Part shown: one piece after another, positions 1-5,665 of the stretch
Position numbering within the stretch: position 1 is the stretch's first letter
How the letters are laid out: every line of letters begins with the position of its first letter
From: Pseudomonadota bacterium
Lineage (GTDB): Bacteria > Pseudomonadota > Alphaproteobacteria > Sphingomonadales > Sphingomonadaceae
Reading direction: 5' to 3'
DNA length: 5,734 nucleotides
NCBI GenBank assembly: GCA_947474905.1
Contig: CANJKQ010000084.1
Span: 1-5,734 of the forward strand
Translations under genes and position numbers: made by a program
Notes under the pieces: model-generated
The model's input: only the letters and a program-made list of their open reading frames with translations
Told to the model about the DNA's origin: nothing
The model's database searches: none

Positions 1-394
1 AGCGCTTGTTGCACGCCATGTTGGTGTCATAGAAATAGGGACAACGCGTGCGCTGGAGCAGATTGCCGCCAACGCTCGCCTTGTTGCGCAGCTGGGGCGA
101 GGCGCCCGCCAGCAGCGCGCGGGCGAGCACCGGCCAGCGCGTGCGCACCCGCGCGTCCGCCGCCAGATCGCTGTTGGTCACCATCGCGCCGATCAGCAAG
201 CCGCCATCGGCGGTGTCCTCAATATCGCTCAACGCCAGCCGACTGATATCGACGAGCTTGTCGGGCGTTTCGATCTGCAATTTCATCAAATCGAGCAGAT
301 TGGTGCCGCCCGCAATAAAGCGCGGCTGCCCCTCGCCCATCGCTGCGACCGCGCGATCGGGGCTGGCAACGCGGAGATAATCAAACGGCTTCAT
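1..394 (-). CDS. paoB: Molybdenum hydroxylase FAD-binding subunit, PaoB-like (partial, N-terminal 131 residues)
   Basis: This is the middle subunit of a xanthine dehydrogenase/aldehyde oxidoreductase-type enzyme. It carries FAD and passes electrons from the 2Fe-2S subunit to the acceptor. The reverse complement gives an open frame from ATG at 394 through the window edge, starting [16 protein letters not shown]. Residues 28-38 ([11 protein letters not shown]) are the FAD pyrophosphate loop. Residues 107-112 (SVGGNL) are the second FAD motif. It is followed by [18 protein letters not shown] (114-131), with Cys118 and Cys128. That stretch is typical of PaoB (E. coli YagS), whose family binds an extra 4Fe-4S cluster that plain xanthine dehydrogenase FAD subunits lack. 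From memory the E. coli protein is about 318 residues, so more than half lies outside the window. The ATG overlaps the TGA of the upstream 2Fe-2S subunit gene (ATGA), which implies translational coupling. The substrate cannot be told from this subunit; aromatic aldehydes are a guess from the subfamily. Confidence 0.93.
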   Translation of the reverse strand, partial: MKPFDYLRVASPDRAVAAMGEGQPRFIAGGTNLLDLMKLQIETPDKLVDISRLALSDIEDTADGGLLIGAMVTNSDLAADARVRTRWPVLARALLAGASPQLRNKASVGGNLLQRTRCPYFYDTNMACNKR

Positions 395-921
395 GCTGCC
401 TCTACCTCGGCTTCGATCACGCCTGCGCCATCAACGCCCGCCACGTCGGCAATGGCATCGACGATATTGGGATAGGCCGAGCAGCGGCAGAGATTGCCGC
501 TCATCCGTTCGGCAATCTCCGCACGGCTGAGCGTCGGTGCGTTGAGGTCGGCACTGGCATGGCTGGCCCAGCCCGCCTCCACCTCGCCCAGCAGGCCGAC
601 CGCCGAACAGATTTGCCCCGGCGTGCAATAACCGCATTGATAGGCATCGTGCCGGACGAACGCCTCCTGCAGCGGCGCCAGCGCATCCGGCGCGCCCAAC
701 CCCTCAATCGTTACAATCTCGTCATCCTGATGCATCACCGCCAGCGTCAGGCACGCATTGATCCGCCGCCCGTTGACCAGGATCGTGCACGCACCGCACT
801 GGCCATGGTCGCAGCCTTTTTTGGTGCCCATCAGCCCCAGATCGTTGCGCAGCACATCAAGCAGCGAGGCGCGGATATCGGGTTCGGACTCACAGGCGCG
901 ACCATTAACGGTAAAGTGCAT
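391..921 (-). CDS. paoA: Molybdenum hydroxylase 2Fe-2S subunit, PaoA-like, without a Tat signal
   Basis: This 176-residue small subunit carries two 2Fe-2S clusters that move electrons from the molybdenum site to FAD. The plant-ferredoxin-type N-terminal domain has Cys37, Cys42, Cys45 and Cys57 (C-x4-C-x2-C-x11-C). The C-terminal helical domain has Cys96 and Cys99 (QCGYCTPGQ) and Cys145 and Cys147 (GNLCRC). All eight ligands are present. The roughly 45-residue spacing between the last two cysteine pairs, with the [10 protein letters not shown] ending, resembles E. coli PaoA (YagT) rather than short xanthine dehydrogenase subunits. E. coli PaoA has a twin-arginine signal; this protein begins directly with [11 protein letters not shown]. 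An in-frame TAG at 931-933, four codons before the ATG, rules out a longer N-terminus, so the complex is probably cytoplasmic. The start is supported by an AGGGG ribosome site six bases upstream. The gene is first in its operon and overlaps paoB by four bases. It is divergent from the phosphodiesterase gene. Confidence 0.95.
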   Translation of the reverse strand: MHFTVNGRACESEPDIRASLLDVLRNDLGLMGTKKGCDHGQCGACTILVNGRRINACLTLAVMHQDDEIVTIEGLGAPDALAPLQEAFVRHDAYQCGYCTPGQICSAVGLLGEVEAGWASHASADLNAPTLSRAEIAERMSGNLCRCSAYPNIVDAIADVAGVDGAGVIEAEVEAA

Positions 922-927
922 ATTGAT

Positions 928-932
928 CCCCT
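928..932 (-). promoter_or_regulatory. Ribosome binding site of paoA
   Basis: On the minus strand AGGGG stands six bases before the ATG at 921. It partly overlaps the in-frame TAG stop at 931-933, so it fixes the start of paoA and excludes an N-terminal extension. A TATCAT hexamer at 933-938 looks like a -10 box, but no matching -35 is visible. Transcription starting from it would also remove part of this site, so I do not call a promoter. Confidence 0.7.
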
Positions 933-991
933 ATGATACACTCTGATGCTGGCGCGAGCGGCCGGTTTGTGCCAGTTAAAGTAGGCATGGC

Positions 992-1000
992 GGGAGCGGA
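992..1000 (+). promoter_or_regulatory. Probable ribosome binding site of glpQ
   Basis: GGGAGCGGA ends seven bases before the ATG at 1008. The GGAG core lies eleven bases away, slightly long, while GCGGA lies at normal distance. The in-frame ATGs at 933 and 987 have nothing comparable, so together with the signal peptide this site favours the 1008 start. Confidence 0.5.
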
Positions 1001-1007
1001 TTGCCAT

Positions 1008-2096
1008 ATGAAGGCTGTGACGTTGCGTGGCTATACGCGCTTTTGGGTGATGATTGCGGCCGTGCTGCTGGCACCGGCCGCTGCATTGGGGCAGGATGCC
1101 CCGATTGTGCAGTCCATGTCGCGTCCCCTTGTCATCGCCCATCGCGGCGCCAGCGGCTTCCGGCCCGCAAACACCCTGGCCGCCTATGATCGCGCGATCG
1201 CCTATGGCACCGATTTCATCGAGCCTGACCTGGTGCTGACCAAGGACAATGTCTTTGTCGCCCGGCATGAAAATGAGATCAGCCAGACGACCGATGTCGC
1301 GCAACATCCCGAATTTGCTGGCCGCAAGACCACCAAGGTAATTGATGGCAAGAGCCTTACCGGCTGGTTCACCGAGGATTTCACCCTTGCCGAATTGAAA
1401 ACGCTGCGCGTCAAAGAACGGTTGCCGCAGCTGCGCCCCCGCAACACGCGCTATGACGGCTTGTTCGAGGTGCCGACGCTCGCCGAAATCATCGCGCTCG
1501 TGAAGCAACGCTCGACCGAGCTTCATCGCACCATCGGCATCTATGCCGAGATCAAGCATTCCAGCTATTTCGCCTCGATCGGCCTGCCGATGGAGGCCAA
1601 GCTCGCCGCCGAACTGAAAGCGGCCGGGTGGGACAAGCCGCACGACCCGGTGTTCATCCAGTCGTTCGAAGTCAACAATCTGAAGGAACTACGCAAGCTG
1701 ACGGGGTTGCGCCTCATCCAGTTGCTCGAGGCGACCGGCGGGCCAGCCGACAATGCCCATCCGAGCTACGCCGCGATGACCACGCCGGCCGGCCTGCGCG
1801 AGATTGCCGGCTATGCCTGGGGGATCGCCCCCAACAAGGCGTTGATCCAGGATGGCGATTTGATGCCGACCACCCTGGTCATCGACGCGCATGCCGCCGG
1901 ACTGCGCGTCCACCCCTGGACGTTCCGGCTGGAAAACACGTTTCTTCCCCAAAGCCTGCGCGTCGGCAATGATCCCGCCGGGCGCGGCCATCTCGACCTC
2001 GAAATTCGCCGCTTCATGGTTTTGGGCGTCGATGGCTTCATCACTGACGATCCGGGCGTCGCCGTGCGCGCGCGCAACGCGATGTTGAACAGCTGA
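1008..2096 (+). CDS. glpQ: Secreted glycerophosphodiester phosphodiesterase, GlpQ type
   Basis: The product hydrolyses glycerophosphodiesters (deacylated phospholipids such as glycerophosphocholine) to sn-glycerol 3-phosphate and an alcohol, using a divalent metal, Ca2+ in E. coli GlpQ. From the ATG at 1008 it is 362 residues, close to GlpQ. Residues 1-29 form a signal peptide: MK, Arg7 and Arg11, a hydrophobic core WVMIAAVLLAPAA, then ALGQ before DAP. There is no lipobox cysteine, so a soluble periplasmic enzyme is expected. The TIM-barrel landmarks follow in order: HRGASG with catalytic His45, IEPDL with metal ligands Glu72 and Asp74, ARHE with His87, YAEIK with Glu181, IQSF (217-220), HPWTFR (302-307) and DGFITDDPG (342-350). 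One oddity is PANT at 53-56 where most relatives have PENT or PEHT. The frame opens at 933, but the 933 and 987 starts would place 25 or 7 polar residues before the signal peptide. The 1008 start has GGAG/GCGGA upstream. Confidence 0.93.
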   Translation: MKAVTLRGYTRFWVMIAAVLLAPAAALGQDAPIVQSMSRPLVIAHRGASGFRPANTLAAYDRAIAYGTDFIEPDLVLTKDNVFVARHENEISQTTDVAQHPEFAGRKTTKVIDGKSLTGWFTEDFTLAELKTLRVKERLPQLRPRNTRYDGLFEVPTLAEIIALVKQRSTELHRTIGIYAEIKHSSYFASIGLPMEAKLAAELKAAGWDKPHDPVFIQSFEVNNLKELRKLTGLRLIQLLEATGGPADNAHPSYAAMTTPAGLREIAGYAWGIAPNKALIQDGDLMPTTLVIDAHAAGLRVHPWTFRLENTFLPQSLRVGNDPAGRGHLDLEIRRFMVLGVDGFITDDPGVAVRARNAMLNS

Positions 2097-2105
2097 GCCG
2101 TTTCG

Positions 2106-2121
2106 GTGCCGTCGTCGGCGC
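2106..2121. terminator. Weak hairpin between convergent glpQ and ndh
   Basis: The 35-base gap between the two stop codons holds GTGCCG-TCGT-CGGCGC, a six-pair stem (one G-T pair) with a four-base loop. No T-run follows on either strand, so it is at best an inefficient bidirectional terminator, and it may be chance in GC-rich sequence. Confidence 0.25.
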
Positions 2122-2131
2122 GCGGCAATAA

Positions 2132-3418
2132 TCAGGTCGGGGGCGACTTGGCCTGCGGCATGCCGGTGATCAGCCGCGCGCCGCGATCAAAAGTGAGGTA
2201 GCTCCACGCCCATTGCGCGCCCACGATCAGCCGGGCGCGAAAATCGGTGAGGTAGAAAATATGCGCGGTTGACCAGATCAGCCACGCCAGAAAGCCATGC
2301 AGGCGGATGCGGCCGATATCGGCAACGGCGCGCTTGCGCCCGATCGTGGCGAGATTGCCGTAATTGCGATAGCGAAATCGCTGGCGTGGCTTGCCGCCGC
2401 GCGCCAGCCGGGCGATTCGCCGCGCGACGAACTGGCCCTGTTGCTTGGCGGCGGGCGCAACGCCGGGCACAGGCTTGCCATCGCGTCCCGCCACCGACGC
2501 GGTATCGCCGATCACGAAAATTTCGGGATGGCCGGGAAGCGCCATTTGCGGATCGACCAGCACGCGGCCAGCGCGATCCGACGCCGCCGCCAGCCATTCG
2601 GCCGCGGGCGACGCCCGCACACCCGCGCCCCAGATGATCGCGGCGGCGGAAAGCGCCTCGTCGCCGATCATCACAGTGCCATCGCGAATGTCGGTCACCC
2701 GCGCACCAAGCCGCAGCTCGACCCCAAGCTCGGTCAGGGCGCGCTCGGCATGCGCAGATAAATCGGGCGGAAAACTGGCCAGCACGCGCTCCCCTGCCTC
2801 GATCAAGATCACGCGGATGCATTCGGGTGAAATATGCGTGAAGTCGAGACCGGCGCTGTGCCGCGTCAGCTCGGCGATCGCGCCCGCCATTTCAACCCCG
2901 GTCGGCCCGCCGCCGATCACGACGAAGTTGAGGGTTTGGGCGCGCGTATCGGGGTTTTGCTGGCGTTCGGTTTCGGCGCGTTCCATCGCGATCAGCAAGC
3001 GGGCGCGGACGCGGATGGCATCGTCGATCGTCTTGATGCCCGGCGCTGCCGCTTCCCAATCGTCGCGGCCGAAATAGCTGTGCCGCGCACCCGTCGCGAT
3101 GACGACCATGTCATAGTCGACCGTCCCCCCGCTCGCCAGCGCGACCTTGCGCGCCGCCTTGTCGATCCCGGTCACGGTATCGAGCAGCACGCGGGTATTG
3201 TGGTGGCCGCGGACGACCGCGCGGATGGGGGCGGCAATGTCGGCGGGCGACAGCGCGGCGGTCGCCACCTGATAAAGGAGGGGCTGAAACAAATGGTGGT
3301 TCTGGCGATCGATCATCGTCACGCGGACGGGCGCGTCCTTCAGCCCGCGTGCCACGGCCAATCCGCCGAAGCCGGCGCCGATGATGACGATTTCGGGCGG
3401 GGGTGATCGGCGGGCCAT
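2132..3418 (-). CDS. ndh: Type II NADH:quinone oxidoreductase (NDH-2)
   Basis: This is a single-subunit, non-proton-pumping respiratory enzyme that passes electrons from NADH through FAD to the quinone pool on the cytoplasmic face of the inner membrane. It has 428 residues, normal for the family. The first Rossmann motif, GAGFGG (14-19), binds FAD. HHLFQPLLYQVAT (41-53) is a hallmark of NDH-2. The second dinucleotide motif, GGGPTGVEMAG (169-179), binds NADH, and Glu207 at the end of the following strand fits NADH rather than NADPH. FVIGDTA (301-307) contacts FAD, and APAAKQQG (321-328) matches the quinone-site motif. The C-terminal part (374-410) is aromatic and hydrophobic and should be the membrane-anchoring region; there are no true transmembrane spans. 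The start at 3418 has GGAG ten bases upstream. The gene stands alone, divergent from phhA and convergent with glpQ. A related flavoprotein disulfide reductase is less likely, since no redox CxxxxC is present. Confidence 0.94.
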   Translation of the reverse strand: MARRSPPPEIVIIGAGFGGLAVARGLKDAPVRVTMIDRQNHHLFQPLLYQVATAALSPADIAAPIRAVVRGHHNTRVLLDTVTGIDKAARKVALASGGTVDYDMVVIATGARHSYFGRDDWEAAAPGIKTIDDAIRVRARLLIAMERAETERQQNPDTRAQTLNFVVIGGGPTGVEMAGAIAELTRHSAGLDFTHISPECIRVILIEAGERVLASFPPDLSAHAERALTELGVELRLGARVTDIRDGTVMIGDEALSAAAIIWGAGVRASPAAEWLAAASDRAGRVLVDPQMALPGHPEIFVIGDTASVAGRDGKPVPGVAPAAKQQGQFVARRIARLARGGKPRQRFRYRNYGNLATIGRKRAVADIGRIRLHGFLAWLIWSTAHIFYLTDFRARLIVGAQWAWSYLTFDRGARLITGMPQAKSPPT

Positions 3419-3428
3419 GGCGCAGTCT

Positions 3429-3432
3429 CTCC
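3429..3432 (-). promoter_or_regulatory. Ribosome binding site of ndh
   Basis: On the minus strand a purine run containing GGGGGGAGAG (3427-3436) precedes the ATG at 3418, with the GGAG core ten bases away. No alternative in-frame start is better placed. Confidence 0.55.
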
Positions 3433-3502
3433 CCCCTCAATAACGCGTCGGCGCGTGGGCCTTGCCCGCCCTTGCAGCGTCGCGGCGTTGCTTCGCCCCG
3501 GG

Positions 3503-3530
3503 TTCGCGTGGCGACGCCGCTGTGCTAAAC
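3503..3530 (+). promoter_or_regulatory. Possible phhA promoter giving a leaderless transcript
   Basis: Just before phhA stand TTCGCG (3503-3508) and CTAAAC (3525-3530), sixteen bases apart, with the ATG at 3539 about eight bases further on. A start about seven bases after the -10 box would fall almost on the ATG, matching the absence of a ribosome site. Both boxes are weak matches to the sigma-70 consensus, so this is tentative. Confidence 0.3.
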
Positions 3531-3538
3531 GCCAAATC

Positions 3539-4423
3539 ATGACTGACGCAACCGCCATCTCGACTCTGGTTCCGGCAGGCGCTGCCGCTGACTGGACGGT
3601 GCCGCAGGATTGGGCGCATTATACTGCCGAGGAACATGCGATTTGGGATACGCTGTTCGCGCGGCAAGCCCGGCTGCTGCCCGGTCGCGCGTCGGACGCC
3701 TATCTTCGCGGGCTCGATGTGCTCAAGCTGTCCAAGCCCGGCATTCCCGACTTTGCCGAATTGTCCGATCGGCTGATGACGCTGACCGGCTGGCAAGTCG
3801 TCGCGGTGCCGGGGCTGGTGCCCGATGATGTGTTTTTCGATCACCTCGCCAATCGCCGCTTTGTCGCGGGCAATTTCATCCGGCGGGCCGACCAGCTCGA
3901 TTATCTGCAGGAGCCCGACGTTTTTCACGACGTGTTCGGCCATGTGCCGATGCTCGCCGACCCCGTCTTTGCTGATTACATGGCGGCTTATGGCCGGGGT
4001 GGGCAACGAGCGCTGGGCCTGGGCGCGCTGAAGCAATTGTCGCGGCTTTACTGGTACACGGTCGAATTCGGGCTGATCGCCGAGCCGGATGGCTTGCGCA
4101 TCTATGGCTCGGGCATTGTCTCGTCAGCGGCGGAAAGCGTCTTCGCGCTCGACGATCCTAGCCCCAACCGCCTTGGCTTCGATTTGAAGCGCGTGATGCG
4201 GACCGAATATCGCATCGACGATTTCCAGCAGAATTACTTTGTCATCCCGAGCTTCGACGAATTGCTGCGGGTGACGGTGGAGACCGACTTCGCGCCGCTT
4301 TACGCGGAGATATTGGCGCAACCCCATATTCCGATCGCGACGATTCTGCCGGAGGATGAAGTGATCACGCGGGGAACTCAGGACTATGCGCTGGCCAAGG
4401 GTGGCGCGGCGGTGCTGGGGTAG
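3539..4423 (+). CDS. phhA: Phenylalanine 4-hydroxylase
   Basis: The enzyme converts L-phenylalanine to L-tyrosine with O2 and a tetrahydropterin cofactor at a non-haem iron site in the cytoplasm. It is the entry step of phenylalanine breakdown through tyrosine and homogentisate. From the ATG at 3539 it is 294 residues, the size of bacterial single-domain forms, which lack the N-terminal regulatory ACT domain of animal enzymes. The iron facial triad is His130 and His135 in EPDVFHDVFGHVP and Glu176 in YWYTVEFGL. GLRIYGSGIVSS (185-196) and the DDFQQNYFVIPSF segment (228-239) are also family-typical. The frame is open from 3455, but the extra 28 residues are an Arg-rich run over the promoter region and resemble no family N-terminus. 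The 3539 ATG has no Shine-Dalgarno sequence. The pterin-recycling partner gene (phhB/pcd) is not in the window. A hairpin followed by CTTTT lies 35 bases after the stop. Confidence 0.95.
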   Translation: MTDATAISTLVPAGAAADWTVPQDWAHYTAEEHAIWDTLFARQARLLPGRASDAYLRGLDVLKLSKPGIPDFAELSDRLMTLTGWQVVAVPGLVPDDVFFDHLANRRFVAGNFIRRADQLDYLQEPDVFHDVFGHVPMLADPVFADYMAAYGRGGQRALGLGALKQLSRLYWYTVEFGLIAEPDGLRIYGSGIVSSAAESVFALDDPSPNRLGFDLKRVMRTEYRIDDFQQNYFVIPSFDELLRVTVETDFAPLYAEILAQPHIPIATILPEDEVITRGTQDYALAKGGAAVLG

Positions 4424-4445
4424 GGCGTCGGCTGGCCTCTTCAAC

Positions 4446-4577
4446 GACCCACCCCAACCCCTCCCTTCCAGGGAGGGGCTTTTGGTGGAGGCTGCGTTCT
4501 TCCATCCCTTCGAGGGAGGGGCTTTTAGTGGAGGCTGTGCGCTCCCCTCCCTCAAAGGGAGGGGCTGGGGGCTGGTC
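4446..4577. repeat. GC-rich palindromic repeat array, 43-base period, between phhA and prmA
   Basis: AGGGAGGGGCTTTT occurs at 4470-4483 and 4513-4526, and its first eleven bases AGGGAGGGGCT recur at 4556-4566, so the period is exactly 43 bases. The first two copies continue with GTGGAGGCTG at the same offset. Each copy is preceded by a complementary arm: CCCCTCCCT (4458-4466, perfect), CCATCCCT (4502-4509, one mismatch) and CCCCTCCCT (4544-4552, perfect), giving three small hairpins with three-base loops. The whole array is bracketed by a larger imperfect inverted repeat, GACCCACCCC... at 4446 and ...GGGGGCTGGTC ending at 4577. No coding signal is credible here. It fills nearly all of the 169-base gap between two convergent genes. 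Confidence 0.85.
4458..4483 (+). terminator. Likely intrinsic terminator of phhA, hairpin 1 of the repeat array
   Basis: A perfect nine-pair stem, CCCCTCCCT / AGGGAGGGG (4458-4466 and 4470-4478), has loop TCC and is followed at once by CTTTT (4479-4483). It lies 35 bases after the phhA stop. The strong GC stem with a short T-run fits rho-independent termination on the plus strand. On the minus strand no T-run follows, so it would serve prmA poorly. Confidence 0.55.
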
Positions 4578-4592
4578 TTGCGAGCGACGTCC

Positions 4593-5507
4593 TCAGCCGA
4601 TCATCCCCCGCACCCTCAGCCGCAAAATCGTCCAGTCGCCCAGGACGATCCGCCCGGCGACCCTGAATCCCTGTCGTCGATAGGCCCGTGCCACCGCCGC
4701 CGCCTGCGTCGTCAGCAACCCTGCCAGCACCAGCTGCGCGCCCGGCGCGGCAATGGCGGCGATGTCGGGGGCGAGCTCGATCAGCGGGCCGGCCAGGATA
4801 TTGGCGATGACGAGGTCATAAGGCGCGCGGCGCTGAACCATCGCATCCTGTGTGCCATCCGCCACCGTCAGCGCGACGCGGCCCTGGCGCTGGCCGAGCG
4901 GCACGCCGTTGATCGCGGCATTCTCCGCCGTTACCTCGATCGAAACGGGGTCGATATCGGTCGCGGTCGCATAAGCGCGCGGCCAGAGGTGGAGCGCGGC
5001 AAAAGCGAGCAGCCCCGTGCCCGTACCGATATCGATCAGATTGTCGACCCGCGTGCCGGCGCGTTTCATCGCGTCGAGCATTTGGAGGCAACCCGTCGTC
5101 GTCTCATGATGCCCGGTGCCAAAAGCGCGGCTCGCTTCGATGCGGAAGGCGCGCAGGCCCGGGGGCATGCCCCCCGTATAAGCCGCCGTATGAACGAAAA
5201 ACCGGCCCGCGCGTACGGGTTCGAGCCCCGCCTGGCTCAGCGTCACCCAATCCTCGTCCGCGATCTTTTCAATCACCGGGTCAGCGTTGCGCGCGCTCGG
5301 CACCAGCGCGCGGACGGCGGCGACCACCGCCTTGCCCGGCTTTTCAGCGAAATAGGCGTCGAGCCGCCAGTCGCTGGGGTCATCAAGCGTGGCCTCGCGC
5401 GTCAGCAGCACCGGCGTCGGCTCGATCAGCGCGAGCGACTCCATATCGACTTCGATCGCCTCAGCTTCGGCGCGCGTGCAGGGCAAAGTGAGTTTCCAGC
5501 TAGTCAT
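4593..5507 (-). CDS. prmA: Ribosomal protein L11 methyltransferase
   Basis: The enzyme uses S-adenosylmethionine to trimethylate amino groups on ribosomal protein L11 in the cytoplasm. It is 304 residues, near the 293 of E. coli PrmA. Residues 1 to about 110 would be the L11-recognition domain and linker; the rest is a class I methyltransferase. FRIEASRAFGTGHHETT (121-137) is the PrmA signature around AFGTG. LIDIGTGTGLL (157-167) is the SAM-binding motif I, DIDPVSIEVTAENAAING (184-201) follows with acidic residues that contact the ribose, and DLVIANILAGPL (231-242) is the family's NIL motif with Asn236. Motif I reads GTGTG where GCGSG or GSGSG is commoner. The ATG at 5507 gives MTSWKLTL, a normal PrmA start, but has no clear ribosome site. 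It is convergent with phhA and lies downstream of an ABC permease gene on the same strand, 158 bases away. Confidence 0.94.
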   Translation of the reverse strand: MTSWKLTLPCTRAEAEAIEVDMESLALIEPTPVLLTREATLDDPSDWRLDAYFAEKPGKAVVAAVRALVPSARNADPVIEKIADEDWVTLSQAGLEPVRAGRFFVHTAAYTGGMPPGLRAFRIEASRAFGTGHHETTTGCLQMLDAMKRAGTRVDNLIDIGTGTGLLAFAALHLWPRAYATATDIDPVSIEVTAENAAINGVPLGQRQGRVALTVADGTQDAMVQRRAPYDLVIANILAGPLIELAPDIAAIAAPGAQLVLAGLLTTQAAAVARAYRRQGFRVAGRIVLGDWTILRLRVRGMIG

Positions 5508-5514
5508 GATGCGG

Positions 5515-5542
5515 GCTGTAAACGCTGAACCGCCGCCGTCAA
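5515..5542 (-). promoter_or_regulatory. Possible prmA promoter
   Basis: On the minus strand TTGACG (5542-5537) is five of six with the -35 consensus. Sixteen bases further is TACAGC (5520-5515), a poor -10 box. Transcription would begin at about 5508, next to the ATG at 5507, consistent with the missing ribosome site. The -10 match is weak, so confidence is low. Confidence 0.28.
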
Positions 5543-5547
5543 ACCAT

Positions 5548-5637
5548 CGTCATGGCGTGTCAGGCTTGGGCCGGGGAAGCAATCCAGCCATGTTGCCTGC
5601 GTGGGCCCGGATTGCTTCGCGAACGCTTGCAATGACG
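5548..5637. repeat. REP-like palindromic element, about 90 bases
   Basis: The core is a perfect ten-base inverted repeat, GAAGCAATCC (5576-5585) and GGATTGCTTC (5609-5618), around a 23-base GC-rich loop. The outer ends are an imperfect inverted pair, CGTCATGGCG (5548-5557) and CGCTTGCAATGACG (5624-5637). This architecture (ATGACG ends and an inner GGATTGCTTC) matches, from memory, a repeat type scattered through intergenic regions of sphingomonads and some other bacteria. No transposase or RAYT gene is in the window. It sits between the ABC permease stop and prmA, and in the transcript from the permease gene it could fold into a long hairpin. Confidence 0.72.
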
Positions 5638-5665
5638 ACCCAAACGCGACGAAGCGGCGGCTTCG

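Noticed and set aside
933..1007. Upstream in-frame starts for glpQ at 933 and 987
   Set aside because: They would add 25 or 7 polar residues ahead of a good signal peptide, lack ribosome sites, and the 933 start would push into the paoA ribosome site region.
831..1643. A 270-codon minus-strand open frame antisense to glpQ and overlapping the start of paoA
   Set aside because: It is the antisense shadow of glpQ in GC-rich sequence; glpQ has signal peptide and catalytic motifs, and this frame has none.
3475..3522. Inverted repeat GCGTCGC (3477-3483) / GCGACGC (3511-3517) in the ndh/phhA gap, extended by CAG/CTG
   Set aside because: A seven-base arm with a 27-base loop is expected by chance in sequence this rich in G and C, and the extension needs a three-base bulge. 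It could be an operator but nothing else supports that.
3455..3538. Upstream in-frame start for phhA at 3455
   Set aside because: The extra 28 residues are an Arg-rich run unlike phenylalanine hydroxylase N-termini, and there is no ribosome site before 3455.
4544..4564. Third hairpin of the array as an intrinsic terminator for prmA
   Set aside because: The stem is a perfect nine pairs, but on the minus strand the bases that follow (AGCGCAC) contain no T-run.
4386..5528. A 380-codon plus-strand open frame covering the repeat array and the antisense of prmA
   Set aside because: Its translation is a low-complexity Arg/Pro/His-rich string with no recognisable domain, and the opposite strand encodes a complete PrmA with all family motifs.
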